A DNA stretch of 64,000 nt from Poa pratensis (GCA_947311845.1 CAMZMU010000075.1:17397366-17461365), one strand, 5' to 3'; shown: positions 1-12,022, counted from the stretch's first letter. A program made the numbers and translations. The notes: generated by a model not told the origin, from the letters alone.

Positions 1-39
1 ATCGATCTGAATGAGCTTCTTGCCAGTGTTTGAAGCCAT
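1..39 (-). CDS. N-terminus of probable DSBA-like thioredoxin-fold oxidoreductase (partial)
   Basis: Read on the minus strand, an ATG at 39-37 opens 13 codons, MASNTGKKLIQID, that run off the window edge. Plant FrnE/DSBA-like oxidoreductases begin with a short serine- or glycine-rich leader followed by KLIQIDV and then a CPWC redox motif; only the leader and KLIQID are visible here. If the call is right, the product is a soluble thioredoxin-fold protein. The 5' UTR and promoter would lie to the right, from position 40 onward. The call rests on only 13 residues and recalled family N-termini, so another gene beginning the same way cannot be excluded. Confidence 0.4.
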   Translation of the reverse strand, partial: MASNTGKKLIQID

Positions 40-1316
40 AAGTTTTGCAAATCTACAATTAACAAACAGGGTATCAGTTCGCCTCCAAAAAAGCATAGGC
101 AGATTGTCCACTTCAAGGAAATGTGAGTGTTCAAGGTGCATTTTATTTCAAAATAAAAAAGGCAAATTTTGAAAGCTGAGAAGGTGGAGATATATTGCGA
201 GGGCTTTGTTTCAGTACTCCTCTTCAAGGAAGAGTTTTGACTCTATCAAATGTTTTCTCTAGCCAAGCAATTAGCAAGGCTATAACTCATCTTTCCTAGG
301 ACCCAAACACACCAGACCAGAGACAATCATACATATGTCGAAATATGATGGATTGATCGAAGCTTTGCGTTCAGTTAGATTATCGCTCGGAGTTTTAACC
401 ACCGCAAGCAATCTTGTGAAACTGAAAAAAATGCAGCTCGTACATATTTTGCCTAGTGAACAGAAACTATTCTTGTTCTACGACTTCCGTTTTACTAACA
501 TCCCTTCTGAGGCACCACGTGGCGAATAGGAAATGATGATCTATAACTTACAGAATAAATTATTTAGAAAAACCATGAGTTGACAAATTTTACTCATCAT
601 CTCGCTCATTTCACTCAATGAAGCATCAATCTAACTGACTAGTTCTACAATTAGACCTCAATGGCGTCATCCCTGATCCCTCCATGTACCGCTGACAAAG
701 AATCCGAGATACGCCGTCGAGATAAATCGCGCTCAACTTTTGGCATCAGCCGTAATAGTAACCAGGAATCAGCCAGTATTAGTAACAAGAAGAAACGAAT
801 TTCTTGGAGCAAACAAGTCAAATTTTCTTGGAGCGATTATGCATGGTGATTAACTGGAAAGAGACAAGTAGATAATATGAAATATGGAGAAAAATCTGAA
901 CCTGAGAGCTGTGGATTTGGTAAGCGAGGCGAGGGGATGCAGATTGGGAGGAGACGACTTGGCAAAAACGACCAAACCCGGCTGGCTAGAAGCAGTCCAG
1001 GATCAAGAAACGGACCAATCCCGGCCGCCTCCCTCGGAGGAGCAGGTGTAGGATCCGGGATTCGGACAGCTTCGATCTAGACGCTCTGGGAGTTCTGTGC
1101 GGCAGGAAAGGGTTGCTTGCTCGTCGGGGTTTGCAGCGGGAAGACCAGGCAAGTGGGATTAGTTTGCTCGCTCCCCACTTCCGTCGCGCGTCACCATGGA
1201 GACGCGTGGCGAGGAAGAGTCGCTGGGGAAAAGGGAGTTGTTGCACTGTCGCGACGATGCAATCAGTCTCTGGTTTTTTTTTCTGAAATCAGGTATTCTT
1301 CTGGTACTTTTTTATA
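40..1316. other. Presumed 5' flank of the left-edge gene; no gene recognised
   Basis: AT-rich to about 850, then GC-rich around 900-1260. Short open frames exist on both strands, but none has a recognisable domain, repeat or start context. The GC-rich part could hold the promoter or first untranslated exon of the minus-strand gene at the left edge. It ends at the Helitron insertion point. Confidence 0.4.
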
Positions 1317-1642
1317 CTAGTTGACGTGCACGTGCAACGCACGTCTCTATTTTAAAAACAAAAAATTTAGCAATTGTTTTAATTTAAATGAGTTTTAAGA
1401 TATTATGACTTTTATATATGTTCTATCAATTATATAATCCCCTAACTGAATGCACACTTTGCCAACGTAGTGCTTCAAGCTATTATATAATAAAATTCCA
1501 ACATATGTACATGCTAACAACAGCTTGATCATCATCGATCATGCAGGGCAATATTCTAAATTGTTAGATCATAAGTATGTTGCAAGGTTCTGTATATTTC
1601 AAAAGGGAATCCCATGTTGCTTCGTCCTTCATGCTTGACCAG

Positions 1643-3011
1643 GGTTTTTGGCTCTCGGAATCTTTCGTTTTCTTTGGCGAGCTCCCCCGACCCTAGGGCG
1701 GCGCCGCCGCCAGTCCCGCCGCCGGGCTCGCCCCAGCCGCCGCGCGGCTCCCCTCCCGCTCCTCCCCTCCCCACCCCCTCCCGCCGCGTCCGCGCCGCCT
1801 CCGCGGCGGCCGGCGCGGCCCCTGTTTCTTCTCCTCCCGACCCCCCGTCCTCTGCTTCCCTGTCGCCGCCGTCGGCGCGCCGCCGAGCGCTGCTCGGGCT
1901 GGGGCCGGCGGCGGCGGACCTCCTCTACCCGCGCAGTAGGGGGCCTCGCGGGGCGGCCCTCCTCCGGCGGCGGTGCACCTTGGGCGGCGGCGGCCCGGCT
2001 CCGGCCGGGTGGTAGCAGGACGGCGGCGGCGTGCCTGCAACGGGGCGGCGTGGTCTGCGGGCGGCGACGAGCAGCAAAGACGGCCGGCCCTTGCGGCCCA
2101 GATCTGGGCCCGCCGGGCCCCATCTGGGTCAGGGCGGGCTGGCTTGACCTGCTGTGTGTTCTGCAGATGAAGGGGAGGTGGAAGATGCTGGGGACAGCGG
2201 CAACGGCGGCCAGCCTGTTGCAGCGTGGCGGCGAGCTTCACGGACCCATTCTGGGTCCGGCCGGACCCTATTAGGACTGGTGTGCCCTTCGGGGCTTTAC
2301 GGGCCTGCTGGGCCCGGCCGGACCTGACGGGGACTGGTGTGCTCTGCGGCCGCGTCCGGTCGACTACCGTCTTCGGCGGTGGAGGTTGTTCCCTCCCGCG
2401 CGACTGCGGTTCTGTTGACCCCGGGTCATACTCCTCACCTTCGTCTTGTAGACCGTGTGTGACTGCTACTTCGGTGAGACGGTGACGGTGGCTGCGGGAT
2501 CGTTTGGGCGCATGTTGGTGGGCGGCTCGTCTGGTGGTGTTGAGGCTTCTCCTCACGGGGCTCCTATGCTACGGATCGCACGGGGTTGTGGATGGGGTTT
2601 TCGGGAGAAATCCTTGTCGGTTCGTCCGACACCGACGCGGTGCCGCCTCCGGGGTGGCATCTTTCCTTCCTGAAGGGCGTCGTGGCTACCTTTCATCCGC
2701 TTCCCTCTATGCCGGGGAAACCCTAGGACCAGTGCGCTGGTCCGGGCAGTAGCGTGGCTTTCCTTCTTGAAGGTGCTGCTTGGTACTCGTCGATTCGGTG
2801 CTAGGAGCGTGGTGGTACTTCTTCGGAGAGGGCGCAGCGGTTGCGGGTCACCGTCGCTTAGTCGATCCGCCTATGTCTCCTTTTTGTTTCTCTTCTTTTC
2901 TTCTCTTCCCCTTGCTTTGGGTGTATGTTTGCTGCCGCCCCCAGCATTTCGTGACTGTTGGTTGTATCGGGTTGTTGCTATATTTATATAGCGGGGCTAC
3001 GGCCTATTTCG
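1643..3011 (+). mobile_element. ORF-less LINE-like retroposon with 15-bp target duplication
   Basis: It is bounded by an exact 15-bp direct repeat, TTCATGCTTGACCAG, at 1628-1642 and 3012-3026. The 5' half is extremely GC-rich (proline/arginine-like frames in every reading). The 3' part ends with a stretch near 2960-3010 (GTATCGGGTTGTTGC, then a TATATAGCGGGG-like string) that resembles 3' ends of grass L1 elements. No endonuclease or reverse transcriptase is encoded. The structure fits a LINE 5' UTR joined to a LINE 3' UTR and mobilised in trans. The open frames inside (up to 287 codons) look like composition artefacts. Confidence 0.65.
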
Positions 3012-3689
3012 TTCATGCTTGACCAGACCCAACAATTCAGATGAATCTACAAATTAACAAATTGTTAAGGCATTTGCACAACATCCAGAAATCACCATAA
3101 TAAATTAGTAATAAGAGGTTGTTCTCACGTAGATCTCTATGACCCTGAAATCCGCTGACACGGCTTTATCGACGACGCTGGATGTATCGTGTTGTCTCCT
3201 CATGTCCTGGACTCCACTATGGGGGTTTGAAAAGAAATCTGAACACAATTTTCTCAACGAAATTATAAACAAGAAAACAAATCGTAACAAACAAGGTTTG
3301 AACAACACGTAAATGAAAAACTAAACACAAATTGATATGTATCTTGATCTCTGAACTCTAAATTATTACTCCACCACTTAACCTTGATTCCGAATTCTCA
3401 CAGCTGCAGATTTCTTTTCCTTATGATGAAATCAATAGAATATAAAATCCCAAGTCTCATCTGGTTCTGTGCATAAGAGTTAACAAACTGTCCATCTCTT
3501 CACTATATCCACAGAGAATGATTTCCAACGAAATTACTAATCTAATACTCCATGAAACTGTCCGTCTCTTCTGAGCTGGTCTGAACTGAACCACAAATGC
3601 TTTCTCAACATGAAAATTTCAAGCAGCAAAACATAATTATACACAAGCACTCAGAGGACAGACGTTGAATCAAGCTGACGTTCGATGCT

Positions 3690-4330
3690 CACACAAATCA
3701 GAATGTCAGATCAAGAGGCCTTCCCTCCAGCACTGTTTCCTCGTCTAGATCAGTTCAAGTACAGCCAGCTCCGCCTGAACATATGCAGATGGTGGCGGCA
3801 CCTTATCACAACGCCCCTGCGTGCAGAAGACCTGAGGAACGGGGTGCCCGTGCGCCGTCGGGCCGTCGGCTCCGCACGCCATGCAGCTGCCAGGCCCGGG
3901 TGCGCCCTGAAGCCGCAGGTGTCGGCCGCCGTGCTCTCGCCGAGCTGCCGTTGACGAACGCCCAGGTGCGGCTAACAGCGAGGCCACGGCATCTCAGACA
4001 CGAACGCCCGGATCGGGAAGAGAGCAGCCAGTAGGAGTTCCCTTGCGCCCATAGCGGCGTCCACGAAGTGGGTGCCGTCCCAACTCGCGAAGGACATCCT
4101 CGGCTGCAGCCGAAGGACCGGAAACTTGGGGCCGCCGGGGGCGGCGGGGTCGAGGAGCCAGCTGAGGTAGAGGACACCTTCGCGGTCGCCGCGCGAACGG
4201 GCCACACCACCTCCTCCACCTCGCGAAGGGAGCGGGCTGCGCGGTACCGCGCGGCAGTGTGCCGGGCCGCGGCCGACAGGCGGTCTGCGCTGGATGCGGC
4301 GCACGCGGCTCCTCCTCCTCACCTTGACTC
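3690..4330 (-). other. GC-rich segment carried by Helitron A, possible captured gene fragment
   Basis: This block is much more GC-rich than the rest of Helitron A. On the minus strand, open frames at 4322-3972 and 4219-3806 overlap in different phases, and the first includes a stretch reading WDGTHFVDAAMG. The frame is not maintained across the block and I could not assign a family. Gene capture by a Helitron is the simplest explanation, but no parent gene is identified. Confidence 0.3.
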
Positions 4331-4573
4331 TACGGAATCGCGCGACGGGGTGGGACGACAGATGTGCCGTGTCGGAGAGGAGAAATAGAAAAGGAACCGG
4401 TACGGTGGCAATTTGGTCGTATTATGTGATTGGTGGGAGGGTAAAATGGTCCAAAACGAACAATGTTGAGTTGTCAAACATTGAGACGATCTGAACCGTT
4501 TGACCTGATATTGAACGGTCCAGATTTAAAGACACAGCTCAACACAAGTTTGCTCTTTTAATAGTAGTATAGA

Positions 4574-5478
4574 TTATTTTTTATTAAAATCAGGTATTTT
4601 TCCTTTTTGCAGAAAAATCAAGTTCTTAAGATTGAAAAATTTGAAAAGGAGTCCATATTTATAAGATACGAAATCAAATTTTCAAGTCCAAGACGCTTTA
4701 GATATGAAAGAACAGTATTATTGTACTACATGTTTTACAATAAATTTGTACTTAAAAAAAGAGAAAATAAATCTAAAAGCAAAACTTAAAGTACACTATC
4801 TGCCCAATCAGCAAAATTCACATAACTCTTCCTTATTGCCGCTAGCTTTAACAGTTGAATCTCCTCTTTGAATATTGCTCGGCTGACGAGGGTGGAGCTA
4901 CGTCTGTTCTTTCACCTTCTTCTGTGTTGTAATTTGATCCTTTTTGTTTGTTTCAAGTCCATCGCGTTGAACCTGAGAAGGATAAGGTGAAACTGAATTT
5001 CAAAACACCTCCGAAGAAGTGGAAATAGCCCCGAAATGTCAAGGCAACGTCTGCGTCGCTACAGTACAAGTCCAGACATAGCCCAAATATAGCCGGGACT
5101 TTGCATATTTGTTTTCCATTTTTAAGTCGAATTACGTTTGTTTTATTCCGTTTTAATATTTGGTTCGACCAAAAGTTGGTCTTAGGCCGGTTTGGGGTGT
5201 GTCGCAACCGAATTAAGTTTGAGAGTCACCCATATAAAGGGTTCGACCGCCGGCCATGTATCTTACACAAGAATTTGAGATTAAATTTATCGTGAGATTT
5301 GTACCAAGATGGGTCGCCGTATACGAGAGTTGCCTATTATTTGATTGATGATCGATTGATCTGTTGTTTGTAGCATGCGTGGGATTATTCCGATCTATCC
5401 AACGTTTTGTTCTTGATTCGCCGTGAAAGATTGGGTCTAAAACCCTTTTGGATCACGTTGATCTTTAATTATTCCTTA
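4574..5478. other. Intergenic, nothing recognised
   Basis: AT-rich sequence between Helitron A and the L1 remnant. It contains no long open frame, terminal repeat or conserved motif that I can name. Part of 4950-5478 may be 3' sequence of the adjacent minus-strand LINE or an old LTR fragment. Confidence 0.4.
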
Positions 5479-6895
5479 TCATCGACAATAATATAAGTTT
5501 GGAGACTTTGGCTGAAATATATAAACATTCCTGGTCTTCCAAATATACCATAACCCTAACAGAATACTCTCCATGAAGAATTGCTTATACAATATGTCTT
5601 TGAGATGTTGAATGCAATCCAAACCTTGCTTGTCGGTGGGCATAGCAGTAGGAGCCAAAAAACTTCAACAAGTTTTGGCAAAAGGGTAGTGGAAGAACAA
5701 GTGACCCCTTGTCTCAATATCACCATCATCGCAAAGCACACATGTGTAATCCTGTAAAAAGAACGTTTTTCTCTGAAGCATCTCTCTAGTATTCAATCGA
5801 TCTACCAGCAGTGACCAACCAAAAATCTTGTGTTTTTATGACAATAGATTTCCAAAACAGGATGAGGTGCAGACCCATTTTGAAGCATGGTGTAAGCTTT
5901 ATGAACAGAGAACTTTTGTCCCCAGGGGTAGCTTCAAGTATCCTTGTCATCTTGACTAGAATGCAAATCCAACATAGGAGCAAAGCTATGAAACTCCTCA
6001 AAGGCCTCCACGGAGAGAGGGGGATGAAACAAATCCAAAAGTGAGTGACTAGCAGCATCCTGCTTGAAGGAAATGCTTGGACGAATGCAAATGAGCTAAC
6101 GTGAAGAAAAGTCTCCTTAAGAGGCTGATCAGACCATACATCATCCCACAAGAGCATAGAAGCCCCCAAACCAATGTGACAAGAGGCAAGATATTTATAC
6201 TCACGAAGCAATTTCAAACAGTCCCTCCACCAAAAAAGAACATTCAGTAATCTTTGTCGGGGCAAGGCCGCAAGGCACTCTAATACTCCCTCCGTTTCTT
6301 GATATAAGGTGTATAGTTTTTTCAAAAAAATTCCAAAATGTATGGTATAATGAGATTTATGGACAATTTTACCCATCCACAAATGAATCCTAATTTATAG
6401 GGTGTATTGTTTTCAATTTGTGTCTATTAGGAACTCATATCTCCCATTTTTTTCCAGAAGAAAATGAGTAGACCGTATGCCAAATACCCATATCTTAATA
6501 TTCGTGCAGAAAACTATACACCCTACATTCAGGAATGGAGGGAGTAATATTTCTCCCAAATAAGGTTTACCCAAGGCAGGTCCTCATGGTTAAAAAACTT
6601 TCGAGATGCTTCATAAGAAGACATTTATTCTGCACATAAAGACTAGCCACACCAAGCCCTCCTTTATCCTTAGGTTTACAAACCAATGACCATGCAGCAA
6701 GAGGTGGATTTTTCTTATCCAGGTGATCTATGTTTCTCCATAAACAATGCCTTCTATAGTTGTCAATTTGCTCATAATACCAGAGTACAACTTTTAAAGA
6801 ACCTTCTATCAATCCTGGTAACCAGAGGCAGGAAATGTTCCATCTTTGGTTTGGTATGCCCTAAAGGCAGCCCTAAATAAGTGAAGGGGCCGGAT
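5479..6895 (-). pseudogene. L1-type LINE remnant, reverse-transcriptase C-terminus and zf-RVT domain
   Basis: Several minus-strand frames join into the C-terminal part of a plant L1 ORF2. Reading from 6895 downward there is YRRHCLW, then PPLAAWSLVCKPKDKGGLGV, typical of the region after the reverse-transcriptase fingers and palm. After a MITE interruption come FWWRDCLKLL, then CVLCDDGDIETRGHLFFH, the zinc-binding reverse-transcriptase motif with its CxxC and H residues. The frame ends at a stop near 5479. Frameshifts and internal stops make it dead, and the 5' four fifths of the element is absent. Its product would have been a retrotransposon polymerase. Confidence 0.75.
6286..6544. mobile_element. 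Stowaway-type MITE (Tc1/Mariner derived)
   Basis: The left end reads CTCCCTCCGTTTCTTGATAT and the right end is its approximate inverse, ending AATGGAGGGAG. A TA dinucleotide flanks both sides (6284-6285 and 6545-6546). Length is 259 bp with no coding capacity. It interrupts the L1 remnant, whose reading resumes on the other side, so it is the younger insertion. Confidence 0.9.
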
Positions 6896-7194
6896 CATCA
6901 GCCCTCTGAATGGGTAATGGACGGCGCCAAGACAGAAAATCAATTGCAACAGATATTGATCATCAGCTCTTGTCCACTTTGTGTGGCTTTTACTACTCGA
7001 GCAACCTTTTGCTCATACGTAGATTTTTGTTTTCTGTTTTATGTATGTGTGTGTGAGTGTGTATCTTTGTGGTGAAATTGACAGGGAATAATAGTCGAAT
7101 GATTTGTGAACTTTCCAAGGTTCCATTCCAACGCGTTCTCGAAAGGTGCAAAAGTTGCAGTATGTCTATGAGGGCCAAAAGAAGAATAAAAATG
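6896..7194. other. Intergenic, nothing recognised
   Basis: Unassigned sequence with a short TGTGTGTG-rich stretch near 7040-7060. No gene or element terminus was recognised. Confidence 0.4.
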
Positions 7195-8673
7195 CAGGCT
7201 AAGTTGGATAGCAGTATTAAATCTGCTAATACCAGGTATTGCAGTTAACCTCCAGGCGACCGGGGAGGCGAACCCTAGCCCCCAGCCGCCGCCACCCCCC
7301 TCCCCTCTCCTCCCTCGCTGTCCCCGGAGGCGGCCGCCGGACATATGTCGCGCGCCGCCAGTGAAGGGGGCGGCGGGGATTTGGTGCGCGCGGCCCGTGC
7401 TGCAGTGTGGAGGAAACTGCAGCTCCGGGTCTCCCCTGGCAGCGGCGTCCCTCGCCGGCTGCCTCCCGCCCCCGGCGAGCTCTCCTCCCTCCGTGCGTGT
7501 CCCGAGCGCCGCCGCGTGCGGGCGTGGCAGCTTTGCCGTCGCGGGCTGCCTGGGCCCGATCTGGTCGCCAGATTGGCTTGGCGGGGCGGGCTCTCCTCGC
7601 TCCCGAGCGCGTCCCCGTGCGCCGCCGTGTCGTTGCGGTTGCGGGCGCGGCAGCCTTGCCGACGCGGACTGCCCCGGGCCCGATCTGGTCGCCAGATGGG
7701 CTTGGCGGGCCGCCCTGCGTCGCTTGTTGCCGTCTGCCCCTGGCGGCCGGTGGTGTGCTAGCCCTTCTGGCCGGTGCTGCGCTCTGGTGGTTGCGAGGGT
7801 GTCTACCTCTTTACTCGGCCATCATCCTGCAGCGGGGTGCCGTTGCGGATGGCTGGTGCCATGGCTTTGCAGATGGCGGCCATGGTGGCGACGCGCACCC
7901 TACGTGGGGAGCCGTCGTGGCTGGGTGTTGAGCCTCCTCCGTCTCGCCATCAGTGTTTCTGGTGTGCCCCATGGTTCTGCAGATGGCGGCCATGGGTGCG
8001 GTCTTCTCTCCGCTGTGAGGCGAGCCGTGGCGGTGGTGGTGGTAGCTTCTCCTTGCCGGTTGCTAGGCCCTTGTGACGGGTCCTTGTCGAAGCTCTACGG
8101 CGTGTCAGGCGTGGGTGTTCTTCGCGCGTGCTCTCGGCTAGCTCACCCTTCGGGTATATCGGACCCAAGTGGGGTTGGGGTTGCCCTCGGTGGTGCTACG
8201 CCTTTCGACCACGGCGATGAGCCCCACGCTGCGGTGAGGGTGTCTCTGATGCCCTTCGACCTCAGCCGGTGACACACAGGCGTCGTGGTGTCGTCTCTGC
8301 CGTGCGCCCCTTCGGCCACACCCCCGACACAGGTGGTGTCGGCGCGCTGTGTGGTCTCGGATGCATGTTGTTTGATTACGTCGATGGTGCAGTGTCGTCG
8401 CTGGGTCTCCGCTGTCATGTCCGGCGGACTTCCCATTGTGATCACAATGCTTGGGTCGTGATGTGTTCTTCATCAATCAACTGTCTCTGAGGATCCTCGG
8501 AGTAACCCCTCTCTTGTGTGTTGTTAGCGTGCGTTCTTTTCTTTTATTTCACTTCCCTTGTACCCCTTGTAAACTCTGGTTCATTTGAACCTATCTTGTA
8601 GAGGCTGCAAAGCCTCAAGGCAACATTTGAAATATATTCAGGTGGAGATTAACTCCCCCGGTGAAAAATTCGA
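7195..8673 (+). mobile_element. Second ORF-less LINE-like GC-rich retroposon
   Basis: A GC-rich 5' part from about 7250 (GAACCCTAGCCCCCAGCC) grades into a 3' part ending with AATATATTCAGGTGGAG near 8630-8650. That ending is seen at the 3' end of grass L1 LINEs. A near-match of about 15 bp, AGAAGAATAAAAATG at 7180-7194 and AGAAGAAAAAAATG at 8674-8687, may be the target duplication, so the ends are approximate. Inside, a unit containing GGGCCCGATCTGGTCGCCAG recurs with a 124-bp period (7552 and 7676). A 303-codon open frame is present but looks like a composition artefact. Confidence 0.5.
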
Positions 8674-9061
8674 AGAAGAAAAAAATGTACACCCATAACA
8701 AAAGGTATTGAGTATTGACTCATGAGATATGTAGCAAATGTGCATTTTAAATATATTGTTGTAACGCTTTTTGCCAGTTTTTGTTAAATACACGGAAAAA
8801 AAATGCCGTATGCATCTCTTCATGTAGAGGCTGTGGTATCTTCCCTTTCTGAAAAAAAAATATACTGTCAACTCGAAAAGGCAAAAAAAATGTGCCATGA
8901 ATCTAACACTTTCCCCATGACCACTACTACTCATCATCAAGAAATGAAATCTTACAAGGCTACAATTAATCGTTTCAAAAATAAAAACTTTTGACAAAAT
9001 TGTTCTAAGAAAAATCATGACCAAAGTCATGAATTAATGCATCATAGAAAAAAAAAAGATT
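8674..9061. other. 3' flank of the DUF761 gene
   Basis: AT-rich sequence between the LINE-like element and the stop codon of the minus-strand DUF761 gene. It probably holds that gene's 3' UTR. No other feature is seen. Confidence 0.4.
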
Positions 9062-9658
9062 CTAGAAGCTCCTAGCCAGCATCTCTTGGAACCTCCTCAA
9101 GGACGCCTGCTTCTCCAGCATGAACCTCTCGTGGCACCTGGCAATGAATCTCTCGGCGAGCCTGTCAATGTCATTGCATCCTGCAACCTCCTCCTCCACG
9201 CCGGCCACCATCATCGGCGGCAGCTGGTCGATGGGGATCACCGCGTTCCACGACGAGTCGTAGTAGTACGCCAAGCCGCCCTCGTCGCCGCCCGACTCTA
9301 TCGGCGATGACCACGACGGCACGGCGCCGTCAGGGAGCAGGTTGAGGTACTGCGTCGGGGTGGCATTTCCACCGCCACCGGAGGCAAAGGAGCACGGTTC
9401 CTTGCCCTTCTTCCTAATCTTGGCCGACCTTCTCCTCAGCTTAGTGGCGACGAGGCCGGCCTTGGCGTCGAGGAGGCCGAGGAGCGCCGACCTTGCGCCG
9501 GCGAGGGCTCCGACGAGACGGCCGGCGTGCTTGACGAAGAAGGCATGGAAGAGATGCTTCGCCTTGACAACGGCCTCCGTTGACGCCCTGACCTTGATGT
9601 TAGCGGTGGAGGTAGGAGGGGCTGGGAGAGGAGGCTTGACGTTGAGTAGGTGATCCAT
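9062..9658 (-). CDS. DUF761 domain protein (cotton-fibre-expressed-like), 198 aa
   Basis: A single-exon plant protein of unknown biochemical function. The C-terminal 35 residues read DIDRLAERFIARCHERFMLE and continue to RRFQEMLARSF. This is the DUF761 signature, an amphipathic helix beginning with an acidic-I-D-x-x-A-E-x-F-I motif and ending with RxQEML. The N-terminal third (about residues 25-75) is Ala/Leu/Lys rich and contains a basic cluster, KLRRRSAKIRKKGK, that could bind nucleic acid or act as a localisation signal. The middle is low-complexity and acidic. The ATG at 9658 is the first in frame and the protein closes at its family motif, so it appears complete. Family members are small and often stress- or development-responsive; no specific role is shown here. 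Confidence 0.85.
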   Translation of the reverse strand: MDHLLNVKPPLPAPPTSTANIKVRASTEAVVKAKHLFHAFFVKHAGRLVGALAGARSALLGLLDAKAGLVATKLRRRSAKIRKKGKEPCSFASGGGGNATPTQYLNLLPDGAVPSWSSPIESGGDEGGLAYYYDSSWNAVIPIDQLPPMMVAGVEEEVAGCNDIDRLAERFIARCHERFMLEKQASLRRFQEMLARSF

Positions 9659-9727
9659 GGAGATGGAGCTGATGCTGATGTACTGCAGCTACCATGGCCT
9701 CTCAAGCTGGTGGCCTGCCCCTCTGAC

Positions 9728-9737
9728 TGATATATGT
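9728..9737 (-). promoter_or_regulatory. Possible TATA element of the DUF761 gene
   Basis: The minus strand reads CACATATATCA about 70 bases upstream of the start codon at 9658. The distance suits a core promoter with a short 5' UTR. The call rests on position and composition only. Confidence 0.3.
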
Positions 9738-11218
9738 GCTAGCTATAGGACTCTCTAGGGCCCATATCCACACAAAAGCTCTCATCTAGCTGACTGGTTT
9801 AAGAGGAAGTTTTGGTCTTAACTTTCATCAACCATTTTTCCACTGTCATCGGTCTTCGTGATTTTGTGGTCATGTTAATGAGCTTTTTTTTTCTATCATG
9901 AACAGATATGGTGTTCCAAATGAGAAAATAACCAAACTAGCTAGTAGGCAGTAGCTTGGTACTAATAGTGCAGGGAAAATGAATTTGCCAAGCGTTTTTG
10001 TTGGTTGTTGTTGTGTCATGCCATCCAGGTGCTAAAACTACCTATTCATGCATGAGCTCCCCATGGCTGTTTCACTTGTTTAGCTAATTTATTTATTTTT
10101 GTGTCGATTCGATTTCAAGTGAAGCGGGAAAGAAAAGCATATGCCATGCATAGCTTTGTTTTCCTTCTGTCATCTTTCCTTCCCTCACTCAGTCCTCAAC
10201 AGCTTTTGCTTTCTGTTTGGTCATACAAAATCAGGGGGATTCTGTCCTCTGTTTGAACGAAAGCAACCAGAGGAACCTCACTAGCTTTTCCCTCCAATCA
10301 AGAAGAAATTAAAGGGAGCTGCAGTGGGGACACAAGAAGTTTCTCATATTCATGTCCAACAGATCTAGGATCAGTTTTGACAACGGAGAAATTTCATCAA
10401 GAAACAATATATGTATCTCTTAGATGCTTCTCGGTCTCAGGACGTCACCTACTCACATTGGTCTTCTCAACCCATGGTTATCACGTTGTGGACACGTATT
10501 AGACAGCTGGCACAATACGATAACTAAACACTTTTGGCACTAGTACTAGAGCTTGTTTATCAACTCAGTTCTTCTAGAGACGGAACATGATTCCTCATTC
10601 GATTTACCAAAGTATAATTTCACCCAACACTCCTTTGTAAGCGTTGATCTGGAGGGCCTCAAACTGTTACCATAAGAACTACATGCTTCCTCGTCTCTAT
10701 ATGCATATGCGCGCACAACACCAACACCATCCGTCCACTCTCGTCGTTTTCAAATTCAAAAGGTACCTCCATGATTTTGTTTGATTGGCCAGATATGGAG
10801 AAAATATTCGGTGATTTATAGTGAAAACCGATCAAACCCAACTAAAAAATATGTATGTTGGGATATGATATTCTACTAAAATGTAAAATTTCAAGTTCAA
10901 ATAAATTACTTTGGGATGAATGAAATAACCAAATTCAACAATAAAAATAGTGATAAATATTGTGCCAATACTATTGATACATAACTTTTTTTCTTACCTC
11001 ACACATAAATATGAGTTTGAAAATTAAGTTTAACATGTTTATAGATTAGTATCATCTTTGTAACACACCATAGTTAAAAAAAGAAAATCGAAGCATTTAA
11101 ACATAATTTTTGATACTTTTATTTGTAGCTTGGTTTGCACTCGATGATTTCTGCGATTGATGACAAATGGATCCCATGTGCACTAGCCATAGAGGCTCGT
11201 TTCGGGCTTTATCACTCA
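9738..11218. other. Upstream region of the DUF761 gene; no gene recognised
   Basis: AT-rich and without a supported coding region. It probably contains distal regulatory sequence for the minus-strand DUF761 gene up to roughly 10.8 kb. The 10.85-11.15 kb part is very AT-rich and may be a decayed MITE, but no clean terminal repeats were found. Confidence 0.35.
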
Positions 11219-11980
11219 CTAGTTAGTGGGCACGTGCAACGCACGATCTTAATCGTAACAAAAAAAATCTCGGTTAATTATGCTCTCATGTGACACAAAC
11301 AAAATTCCTCATAATCATGATAATGACCGTCGCGATTATATTTGCAAACGCAACCATAAAAAATAATTTTTGAGATATTTTGCTAATTTTCAAGACAGAT
11401 GAGAAACATGCCTACCGACTTGCTGATCGGTTGGTATTTAGCACACATATTTCCACAACTTCTTTCAATTAAAAAGGTTCAACCACCATTTCACATCAAT
11501 ATCAAATATACCATTGGTTCCCCATATCAAAATCTTCCATTAAAAAGTGGGAAAATAGAACTCATGCACGTGCAATGCACGTATGGTTGGAATTCAAAAT
11601 TTGAATATATATAAACCTTACAAATTTAATTTACATATAGCTAACTGTAATTTTGTGGGGCTATTTGGTTCGGATATGAAAAAGATAGAATATGATTTCA
11701 TGGGCACATTGAATCCTACATGAATTGAGAACGCATGAATATTTTACTGAAATTGTTTGGTTATGTCGTAGGAAAAATACATGGATTTTTTTGAAGAGCA
11801 ACGTGTATGCCCAAGTTCCAATAGGACAAAGAAAAAAATACATGAGCTTGGACTTTATAAAAGGAATATAATCATGCTAAACCAAACAAGCTTTATATTA
11901 GCACTTCGAGAAATTTGGGAAGTAAATAAAGACGATAGAAATAAATTAATAAACAACTAAATAAGACAATCAGGTTGTCA

Positions 11981-12022
11981 AGTAACTGATTAGCTCATTC
12001 GCAAAAAAAGTACTGATTAGCT
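11981..12022 (+). repeat. Micro-insertion scar: A6 tail between direct repeats
   Basis: AGTAACTGATTAGCT (11981-11995) and AGTACTGATTAGCT (12009-12022) flank the 13-base insert CATTCGCAAAAAA. This is the structure of an extremely truncated poly(A) retroposon with its target duplication. It lies inside Helitron B. Confidence 0.6.

Larger units (their letters stand above)
1317..4573 (-). mobile_element. Non-autonomous Helitron A
   Basis: On the minus strand the element begins TCTATACTACTATTAAAAG at 4573. It ends with the hairpin CGTGC-GTT-GCACG (complement of 1331-1343) about 10 bases before a terminal CTAG at 1320-1317. The flanking bases are A before TC and T after CTAG, as expected for Helitron insertion between A and T. 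No Rep/helicase coding sequence is present, so it is non-autonomous. Length is 3257 bp. It carries a LINE-like insert (1643-3011) and a GC-rich captured-looking segment (about 3690-4330). Its two ends closely resemble those of Helitron B, so the two are probably one family. Confidence 0.8.

Noticed and set aside
1693..2556. 287-codon minus-strand open frame and several plus-strand frames in GC-rich DNA
   Set aside because: They overlap in several phases, are Arg/Pro/Gly-rich without domains, and lie inside a retroposon with clear target duplications.
7361..8272. 303-codon plus-strand open frame
   Set aside because: Composition-driven frame inside an ORF-less LINE-like element; no domain, transit signal or codon-phase consistency.
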